Below, one piece after another: positions 57,796 to 64,000 of a stretch of 64,000 nucleotides of DNA (positions within the stretch are counted from its first letter, which is position 1; each line of letters opens with the position of its first letter). Origin of the DNA: Halomonas denitrificans (GTDB lineage Bacteria > Pseudomonadota > Gammaproteobacteria > Pseudomonadales > Halomonadaceae); the NCBI RefSeq assembly GCF_003056305.1, contig NZ_PYVX01000006.1, positions 62,001-126,000 of the forward strand, read 5' to 3'. Both the position numbers and the translations under genes were made by a program. Under the pieces are notes generated by a model. It searched no databases and had not been told where the DNA came from. It was given only the letters and a program-made list of their open reading frames with translations.

Positions 57796-59535
57796 TCAGA
57801 ACGCTTCCCACTCGTCGGCGACGGCTGCACGCTCCATGCGCTTGCGCTTTTCGACCTTGTGCATCAGCGTTGGCGCGGTCTCGCTGGGCGATGCTTTATA
57901 GGCGCTGTCCTCGCCGAGGATGAAGGAGTCCACGAGCTCGCGGAGTTGCTCGGCATGACGGGTCATCTCCGCGGCGCTGGAGGAGGCCTGCGATACCATG
58001 GCGGCGTTCTGCTGGGTCATGGTATCCAGCTCCGCCACCGCGGTATTGATCTGTCCGATGCCGCTGCTCTGCTCTCGTGCCCCTGCGCTGATCTCCGCGA
58101 TCACGTCGGTGACTCGGGCAACACTCTCCACGATCTCCTGCATAGTGCCGCCTGCCCGCTGAACGATTGTGCTGCCATCACGCGCATGCGCGACAGACAC
58201 ATCAATCAGCTCGCGGATCTCCTTGGAGGCATCGCTGGAGCGGCTCGCAAGACTGCGGACCTCCTGGGCTACCACCGCGAAGCCGCGACCATGCTCGCCT
58301 GCACGCGCCGCCTCTACCGAGGCATTCAGCGCCAGGATGTTGGTCTGAAAGGCAATGCCGTCGATCAGCGTGATGATCTCGCTGATGCGCTCAGCGGAGG
58401 TGCGGATATCCCCCATGGTGCGCTCGACCTGTTGCATCGCCTGCTCGCCCTGGCGGGCAACGTCGGCGGTGCTGGTCACCAGCTGGTTGGCCTGCTGGGC
58501 AGACTCCGCGCTGTTATTCACGGTGGAGGTGATCTCCTCCATGGAGGCCGAGGTCTCCTGCAGGTTTGCCGCCGACTGTTCGGTCCGACTGGCCAGCTCC
58601 TCGCTGCCACGGGAAATGTCCTGGGCCGAATAGGTCACTTCCCGGGTGCTGCCGCGGACCTCGATCAGCGTGTGCTGCATGCGCTCCACGAAGGCATTGA
58701 ACTGGGTGGCGAGCTCTCCCACCTCATCACGGCCGTGCACCGTCAGGCGTCGCGTAAGATCCCCCTTGCCCCTAGCGATATCGCTCATCGCCATGGACGT
58801 CTCACGGATGGGCCGCACGGCTTGGCGAACCAGCCAGGCTGCCAACAGTGCCACCCCCAGGAAAATCGCGAGCCCCGTCAAGGCAGCGCTCAGGATACTC
58901 TTGCGAAGCTCACCCGAGGCCGCGGCCTCGATGCCGGCCATGGTCTCCTCGATATCCCGCACGTAAGCACCGGTGCCCAGCACCCAGCCGAACTCGGGAA
59001 TGTCGGCGATATAGGACTGCTTGGGCTCGATGTCCGAGGTACCCGGGTATTCCCACGGATACTCGTAGAAGCCGCCGCCCTTGCGGCCCACCTCGATGAA
59101 GTCCTTGACGATGTAGTCACCATTAGGCGATTGCAGGTCGCTTAGGTCCTTGCCTTCCCGCTCCGGCGAATGGGGAAGCACGATGTTGGTGCCATCATAG
59201 CGATAAACAAAAATATAGTTGTTACCGTCGAACCGGATGGCGCGCAGTACCTCGGCGGCACGCTCTCTCGCCTCGGGATCGCTCAGCTCGCTGTTGGCCA
59301 CGATCGGCGCGATGGCACTCTTGGCGGTATTGACCACGTCACGAATCGCCGCCTTACGGAACTCCACCAGGCGACCACGCTGCGCTTCGAGCGCCGCACG
59401 CGTGTCGGCAGCCCGTTCCTGGGCATTGAGCAGCACTAAGGAAACGGTCACCACTAGGAGGGGGAGTAGAACGAGGCATAGCAGGCGAGTCTGCAGGCTG
59501 AATCCACTGAGGAAGTTGAGACGACGGGCTGGCAC
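57796..59535 (-). CDS. Methyl-accepting chemotaxis protein (sCache-HAMP-MCP)
   Basis: 579-residue chemoreceptor. TM1 is at about residues 13-33. A periplasmic single-Cache domain includes NNYIFVYRYDGTNIVLPHSP and DIPEFGWVLGTGAYV. TM2 is at about 215-235, then HAMP, then the signalling tip EISEIITLIDGIAFQTNIL, LNASVEAARAGEHGRGFAVV. The C-terminus is WEAF, a CheR-tethering-type pentapeptide (EWEAF). The GTG at 59535 has GGAG six bases upstream and is preferred to TTG at 59547. A FliA-type promoter lies just upstream. The ligand is probably a small organic acid, as for many sCache receptors (inference). Confidence 0.93.
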   Translation of the reverse strand: MPARRLNFLSGFSLQTRLLCLVLLPLLVVTVSLVLLNAQERAADTRAALEAQRGRLVEFRKAAIRDVVNTAKSAIAPIVANSELSDPEARERAAEVLRAIRFDGNNYIFVYRYDGTNIVLPHSPEREGKDLSDLQSPNGDYIVKDFIEVGRKGGGFYEYPWEYPGTSDIEPKQSYIADIPEFGWVLGTGAYVRDIEETMAGIEAAASGELRKSILSAALTGLAIFLGVALLAAWLVRQAVRPIRETSMAMSDIARGKGDLTRRLTVHGRDEVGELATQFNAFVERMQHTLIEVRGSTREVTYSAQDISRGSEELASRTEQSAANLQETSASMEEITSTVNNSAESAQQANQLVTSTADVARQGEQAMQQVERTMGDIRTSAERISEIITLIDGIAFQTNILALNASVEAARAGEHGRGFAVVAQEVRSLASRSSDASKEIRELIDVSVAHARDGSTIVQRAGGTMQEIVESVARVTDVIAEISAGAREQSSGIGQINTAVAELDTMTQQNAAMVSQASSSAAEMTRHAEQLRELVDSFILGEDSAYKASPSETAPTLMHKVEKRKRMERAAVADEWEAF

Positions 59536-59575
59536 GTGAGACTCCAATGGGGGGTGGCAGAAAAAGTTTACTTTC

Positions 59576-59602
59576 TTGTCGGCCTGCGACCGGGCATCTT
59601 GA
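59576..59602 (-). promoter_or_regulatory. Sigma-28 (FliA) type promoter for the chemoreceptor
   Basis: On the minus strand TCAA-N15-GCCGACAA is close to the FliA consensus TAAA-N15-GCCGATAA with exact spacing. It lies about 40 bases upstream of the GTG start, as expected for a flagellar/chemotaxis regulon gene. The remaining DNA to 59860 holds nothing recognisable. Confidence 0.62.
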
Positions 59603-59879
59603 GTGCATCGCCATCTTAAGTGGTAGGACCAGTTGCTTTCCTGGCGACCCTTCCCGGGTTGGCGGCAGTGGCTTTCACGAACGGCATCGTCTTTTCTGAA
59701 GAATGATGCGCGAAATCAGCAGGTCATCGTCGCCGAGACGGTACTCCCGCTGGGTCAACGGTGTGTTTAAAAGTATCGCGTCAACTCTTTAAGGTCAGAC
59801 ATGGTGTCTCGTTGTGGGTCGATGCCTGTAGCTGAATGCCTGGCATCAAGTGTCGTGTGACGCTCGTTGCTCGCGCCAG

Positions 59880-60495
59880 TGGGAAAGCCATGTCGACGGA
59901 CTGGAAGCGCTGGTCCGCTGACATCAGCCCACTACGGGCTTCATCTCACCGGTAAATTCGTTACCAACCCGGGAGAGTCCGGCCAGATCATCCCGCAGAG
60001 TTGCTGGGTGATGCGTCAGGCTTGCCAAGATGCCCAAAAGCTGGCCGGGGAGGGCCTGCTGAGTTGGTCATGGCTCCCTTCAACTTCATCGCCTCAACGT
60101 TGCACAACGTGCTGGACTAGATGGGCTTGGCACCAGAGCATCCGGAGCTGGAGCTTGTCTAGGGCATACTGATTCGCGACACCTACGGGGCCATCGATAT
60201 CCTCCACGCCCTGAGCGGTATGGAGGTCAATACCGCCATCGATGACTTCGGCACCGGCTTCTCCAGCCTGAGCCACCTGCGTGACTTGCCGATCGACAAG
60301 ATCAAGATCGACCGCAGCTTCGTACAGGACGCCGCCGAGAGCGACAAGAATGCCGCCATCTGCCAGGACGCCATCACCTTGGCCCAGGAACTCGACCTCA
60401 GGGTGGTCGCCGAGGGTACCGAAACGGTGGAGCAGCATAATTACCTGATGTCGCTGGGCTATGAGGTCTTTCAGGGCTTTCTTTGTGTCCGCTAG
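59880..60495 (+). pseudogene. Degraded EAL-domain phosphodiesterase remnant
   Basis: An EAL domain is readable across several frames. GLEALVR at 59898-59918 is followed by TGA where the domain normally has Trp. SGQIIP and VMRQACQDAQKLAGEGLL are in a second frame. A third frame gives LHNVLD-stop-MGLAPEH, LELV-stop-G, GILIRDTYGAIDILHALSGM and then the clean DDFGTGFSSLSHLRDLPIDK to the natural end at 60495. Stops at 60118-60120 and 60160-60162 replace probable glutamates (the second is the conserved Glu of ELTE). It is probably the 3' part of the gene whose 5' part is at 56454-57535. Confidence 0.83.
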
Positions 60496-62225
60496 ACCTT
60501 GATGACCTTCACGCCGTAGTCGGCTGGATTGACGATATCTTCCAGCTTGCCGATCTGTGTGAAGTCGCTACTGCTCAGCTCACTGCTGATGTTGGTATCA
60601 GGGAAGCGGAGGTTTTTGACCACCTTCACCCGGCTGGGCATTCCCTTGCTGTCGATATCCATCACCCAGGCGAGGAATCCCCCAGAGAACTTGGCCAGGC
60701 TGCCGATCGGATAGAGTCCGTAGACCTGGATGTACTCCACCAGTACCGTCTTGTCGAAGGCCGAGGCGGCATCATTGATCATGCGATAAGCATCCAGCGG
60801 CGTGCGCGGCGGAATACCGTTGCGGGTATGCATCAGTCGGTTGACTGCCTTGATCACCGCGATCAAGCGCACCAGGTCAGGAAGCTCGTCACCGCGCTTG
60901 CCTGCCGGATAACCTGTACCGTTCAGACGCTCGTTGGCGTTCTCGACGATCTCGCGGCAGGAGGGACTCGGTGACCAGCCAAGCGCCTGCAGCTTGTGTG
61001 AGAGTGCCGCCACATGGCCAGTGAGCATCTCCTTCTGCATTGGGTTCATGTTGACCTTGAGCGATGGGAGCTGCGGGCCGATCAGCAGTGGCTTGCCCTG
61101 GGTGTGCAGCAGGGCGCCCAGAACAGCCTCGCGCACCCTGGGGTCGTGTGGGTCTCGGATCAGCAGCATATCGGCCAGCTGGCCGGCGACCTGCACCGCG
61201 TGGCGGACCCACTCCGGCTCGTCGCGCAATAACGAAAGGGCGTAGAGAAACGCCTTGCGATCCTGCTCCACCAAGTAGCGCAGAGTATCGACGCAGTCGT
61301 AGAAGATCTCCTCAGGAAAGAGATGGCGGGTCTTCATGTACATCAGACCCACCTGGAGCTGATGTGCCACATCCATGACGCCGCGCTCCATGGGCGACTG
61401 GCGCGAACGCTTCTCGCGCTCCTGAGCTTCGCGCTGCTGGATCTTCTTCTCCTTGGCCCCGGGGCTGAACAGCGGGGAGTGGTAGTCGAGCTTGTCGTTG
61501 GCTCCCGTGCGGTAGGCGGCTTCACGCTCCGACTCGTTCACATAGCGGAACAGCGCTTCCGACTGTGACGTGCTCAGGTTGATGAATTGTACGCCGACCG
61601 CGGCATAACCGTGATTGCCGAAGGGGCGGATGTGACGAATCATGCCCTCGGCGAAGAAACTCTCCCCATTGGGAAACTCGAGAGTGATGCCAGGAATCTC
61701 CTGGTCAACATTGATGGCGACGCTCTCGGCCAGGTCAATATCGACCATGCAGCCCCCCACCGACAGGTTTCGCAGTCGTCCCGGCACATTGAGCTCGTGC
61801 AGATAGACCTCGAGGCTGACTCGGGTCTGCATACCAAGAACAAAGGGAATACGGATTGCCCCACGTTGCTCGGCCACGAACACGGAATCCGGGAGCTGGC
61901 ATTCCAGGTGATAGAGCGTGCTATCGGTCTTGAGCAGCTTGGCGGCGACGTTGCTGAGACTGTAGGACTCTCGCTCTATGGCCATTGCACCCTTCATGGC
62001 CTCCAGGTCGAAGCTGATTCCGCCGTTGACCAGATAGCGCTCGATATCTGGGCCGACATATGCCACTTCCAACACCAACCGCCCACTACTCAGGTCGAGG
62101 TCGTGGACCTCTGCCCTCAGCGGATAGGCCATGTCCTTGGCGTAGATCGACACGTCATGGGTGTGTTGCAGCAGTGAGCGAATTACCGCTGCTGATGGGT
62201 TGGCATACAGAGTGGGGAGAACCAT
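60492..62225 (-). CDS. PilZ domain protein with degenerate HD-GYP domain
   Basis: 577-residue protein. A YcgR-like N-terminal region (about residues 1-120) is followed by a PilZ domain (about 120-230) with RGAIRIPF and NLSVGG, the two c-di-GMP-binding motifs. The C-terminal domain (about 360-500) is HD-GYP-like but degenerate: LLHTQGK replaces LLHDIGK and NANERLNGTGYP replaces HHExxDGxGYP, so GYP remains while several metal ligands are lost. It likely senses c-di-GMP without hydrolysing it. Its stop shares a CTAG with the stop of the convergent EAL remnant. Confidence 0.85.
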   Translation of the reverse strand: MVLPTLYANPSAAVIRSLLQHTHDVSIYAKDMAYPLRAEVHDLDLSSGRLVLEVAYVGPDIERYLVNGGISFDLEAMKGAMAIERESYSLSNVAAKLLKTDSTLYHLECQLPDSVFVAEQRGAIRIPFVLGMQTRVSLEVYLHELNVPGRLRNLSVGGCMVDIDLAESVAINVDQEIPGITLEFPNGESFFAEGMIRHIRPFGNHGYAAVGVQFINLSTSQSEALFRYVNESEREAAYRTGANDKLDYHSPLFSPGAKEKKIQQREAQEREKRSRQSPMERGVMDVAHQLQVGLMYMKTRHLFPEEIFYDCVDTLRYLVEQDRKAFLYALSLLRDEPEWVRHAVQVAGQLADMLLIRDPHDPRVREAVLGALLHTQGKPLLIGPQLPSLKVNMNPMQKEMLTGHVAALSHKLQALGWSPSPSCREIVENANERLNGTGYPAGKRGDELPDLVRLIAVIKAVNRLMHTRNGIPPRTPLDAYRMINDAASAFDKTVLVEYIQVYGLYPIGSLAKFSGGFLAWVMDIDSKGMPSRVKVVKNLRFPDTNISSELSSSDFTQIGKLEDIVNPADYGVKVIKV

Positions 62226-62375
62226 GTCGGATACCTTTGCATGCGATGGTGTTTTTATTGGTTCACATCAAGGATATGGAATAGTTCTATATACAAGTAG
62301 ACTATATGCTTTTTTCTTTACAGAGCAATCAGCTGGTCAAAGCCTGCACATTTGCTTGCCCGTGCGGGTCGTGGC

Positions 62376-64000
62376 TCAGGTCGCCTGCCATCGTACGCGG
62401 TTACGCCCCGTTCCCTTAGCGGCATAGAGCCCCTGATCGGCGCGCTTGATCGCCGGCTTCAAGGTGCTCTCCCCGGCGCTAACCAGCGTCACGCCCAGCG
62501 AGGCGGTGTAGGCTAGCGTGCCGTCCTCCGTCGTGTCCTTTCCGACCCTAGCGGGGTTGGTGGCGACTGTCTCACGCAGTCTCTCGGCGACCCGCAGAGC
62601 CTGTTCTCGGTTGGTGTCGGGTAGCAGCAGAGCGAACTCCTCGCCGCCCATGCGGCACAGCACGTCGCCGTCGCGCAGCACCTGGCGAGCGAGACTGGCG
62701 AAGGCTTGCAGTACCGAATCGCCTACGTCGTGGCCATAGGTGTCGTTGATGCGTTTGAAATGGTCAAGGTCGATGGCGATTAGCGACAGCGGCGCCCCGC
62801 TGCGCTCGGCGCGAGCTATCTCCATGGCGGCCTGACCCTCCAGATACCGACGGTTGCCCAAGTCGGTGAGTGGGTCGGTGAGCGCGCGTCGCTCCAGGCG
62901 TGCTTCTAGTGCCTTGCGCTCGCTGAGGTCGAACACCGTGGCGCGAGAGTACTGGAAGCCGTCCTCGGTGACCTGGGCGGTGGCCTGGATCGCTACCGGC
63001 AAGCGGCTGCTATCGCGACACAACAGCTCGCACTCGGCGCTGCCCTCCTGCCCCTTGCCCAGCACCTGGCGGAAGGCTGCATCGAAAGCTTCTCGGGTCG
63101 CTGGAGTGACGAAGTCACGGTAGTGGCGCTCGCCGATCACCTCGTCAGCGCGATAGCCCAGCCACTCAAGCTCGGTGCGGTTCATCTTGACGACACGTCC
63201 ATCGCTGTCCAGCGAGTGATAGCCACAGGGGGCGTGCTCGTACAGATCCTGTACCTCACTGGCATACTGGCGGGCCTCTCGGGAAAACAGCAGCTCCCGC
63301 TGTCGTAGCTCGCGCAGACGGTGGTTGCTGAGCACCCAGAACACCCCGCAAGCCACCGACAACAGGTAGACCAGGGCGATGGCCAGCAGCTGCACCGGAT
63401 TTTCCTTGAGTAGCCCCCAGAAACTAGGCTGTGGCATCAGGATGCCGAGCCGCCAGGGCTGCGTAGCGGGGGCGCTGATGATCATGCCGGCTTGGCTGCG
63501 GTAGTGCTGCGTGCGCAGGTCGTGGCTGCGGAAGGCAAGCAAGTGGTCGTCCAGGTTCACCGTACCCTGGTTGTAGGACGACATGGCCGACCAGGCAGCG
63601 GGCCAGCGGTCCGTGACGGGATGGCCGAAACGTTCGTCTGGACGATCGGCGTCGGGTAATAGCCATTCGCCCTGCGCATCCACCAACAGAGCCTCGGCTT
63701 GGCTCTCACGGGCATGGGGGAGTGATGCAGTGAGTTGTGACCAGTCAAGGGTAAACAGTAGCACGCCGAGGCGCTCGCCCTGGTCATCGATGATCGGTGT
63801 GGCAATATCGATGACGGGGGTCACTGGCTCCTGCTCGTTGCCGGAGGCGCCTAGTCGTGGAGGGGAAACATAGAGGTCCCGAGCCTGCAGCGTCATGGCT
63901 TGGCGGAAAGCGGGTGTCGCCCCATGGTCCACCACAGGCGGCCGCGGTAGCAGAGACACTGTCGAGGTGGCGACCCACTCACGCCCTTCCGTGTCGACCA
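62376..64000 (-). CDS. Membrane sensor diguanylate cyclase (PDC/dCache-PAS-GGDEF), partial
   Basis: The reading frame is open to the window end, so the N-terminus is missing; at least 541 residues are present. A periplasmic PDC/Cache-like region (DIATPIIDDQGERLGVLLFT, PWRLGILMP) is followed by a membrane helix (VQLLAIALVYLLSVACGVFWV), a PAS domain (YEHAPCGYHSLDSDGRVVKM) and a GGDEF domain with MGGEEFALLL and an upstream RDGD inhibitory site. Active-site residues are intact, so c-di-GMP synthesis is expected. It lies 150 bp upstream of the PilZ protein gene in the same direction; co-transcription is possible. Confidence 0.88.
   Translation of the reverse strand, partial: VDTEGREWVATSTVSLLPRPPVVDHGATPAFRQAMTLQARDLYVSPPRLGASGNEQEPVTPVIDIATPIIDDQGERLGVLLFTLDWSQLTASLPHARESQAEALLVDAQGEWLLPDADRPDERFGHPVTDRWPAAWSAMSSYNQGTVNLDDHLLAFRSHDLRTQHYRSQAGMIISAPATQPWRLGILMPQPSFWGLLKENPVQLLAIALVYLLSVACGVFWVLSNHRLRELRQRELLFSREARQYASEVQDLYEHAPCGYHSLDSDGRVVKMNRTELEWLGYRADEVIGERHYRDFVTPATREAFDAAFRQVLGKGQEGSAECELLCRDSSRLPVAIQATAQVTEDGFQYSRATVFDLSERKALEARLERRALTDPLTDLGNRRYLEGQAAMEIARAERSGAPLSLIAIDLDHFKRINDTYGHDVGDSVLQAFASLARQVLRDGDVLCRMGGEEFALLLPDTNREQALRVAERLRETVATNPARVGKDTTEDGTLAYTASLGVTLVSAGESTLKPAIKRADQGLYAAKGTGRNRVRWQAT

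Overview
The window is about 64 kb of high-GC DNA from a gammaproteobacterium, most likely a member of the Halomonadaceae (Halomonas-like). That assignment is an inference from the FabA/FabB pair, RapA, RutR, an OmpK/Tsx-like porin, an MvaT-type nucleoid protein and compact GC-rich operons. No rRNA, tRNA or CRISPR array was seen.

1-10.5 kb is nucleobase catabolism. It holds an OmpK/Tsx-like outer-membrane channel, the TetR regulator RutR, dihydropyrimidinase, an NCS1 nucleobase transporter and an N-carbamoyl-beta-alanine amidohydrolase. A LysR regulator follows, then a divergent omega-aminotransferase and a CoA-acylating (methyl)malonate-semialdehyde dehydrogenase. Together these would take dihydrouracil/dihydrothymine to acetyl-CoA/propionyl-CoA. 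The first enzyme, dihydropyrimidine dehydrogenase, is not in the window. A RutR-like palindrome (6084-6099) lies upstream of the operon.

10.5-21.1 kb is a complete phosphonate C-P lyase operon on the minus strand, phnCDEFGHIJKLMNP, tightly coupled by ATGA/TGATG overlaps. Two near-identical TTGTCTAGACA(A/T) palindromes, one before phnC and one over the phnF start codon, are the likely PhnF operators.

21.3-41.2 kb is mostly chromosomal housekeeping: a TlpA-like thioredoxin, RapA, a YfcH-like epimerase, a large light/oxidative-stress cluster, a GGDEF-EAL protein, fabA-fabB, a PlsC-like acyltransferase and an RmlD-like protein. The light/stress cluster (26.6-35.7 kb) has a renalase-like flavoprotein, CbiX, a CarH-like MerR regulator, photolyase, an NTF2-like protein, an SDR, an FAD oxidoreductase, DUF1365, a Cfa-type methyltransferase and DUF2878. 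The MerR protein lacks the B12-ligating histidine region, yet 11-bp-phased nTnnACA repeats resembling CarH operators occur twice in the cluster.

41.3-55.1 kb is an accessory defence island with lower GC in places. It has a NucS-like nuclease, a type I restriction-modification operon (hsdR-hsdM-hsdS) with a fourth translationally coupled GIY-YIG/zinc-ribbon gene, and a PD-(D/E)XK nuclease gene. A second PD-(D/E)XK-like gene is split by an IS481-family element (6-bp target duplication AATACA; removing the element restores a 415-codon frame). Two small AT-rich genes follow, and an MvaT/H-NS-family silencer lies at the right edge.

55.2-64 kb has a Ca2+/Na+ antiporter followed by signalling genes. 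A PAS-GGDEF gene is frameshifted and cut just after its GGDEF motif. A degraded EAL domain lies about 2.3 kb further on, and a chemoreceptor gene with a FliA-type promoter sits between the two remnants. A PilZ protein with a degenerate HD-GYP domain and a membrane diguanylate cyclase running off the window end complete a c-di-GMP-rich segment.
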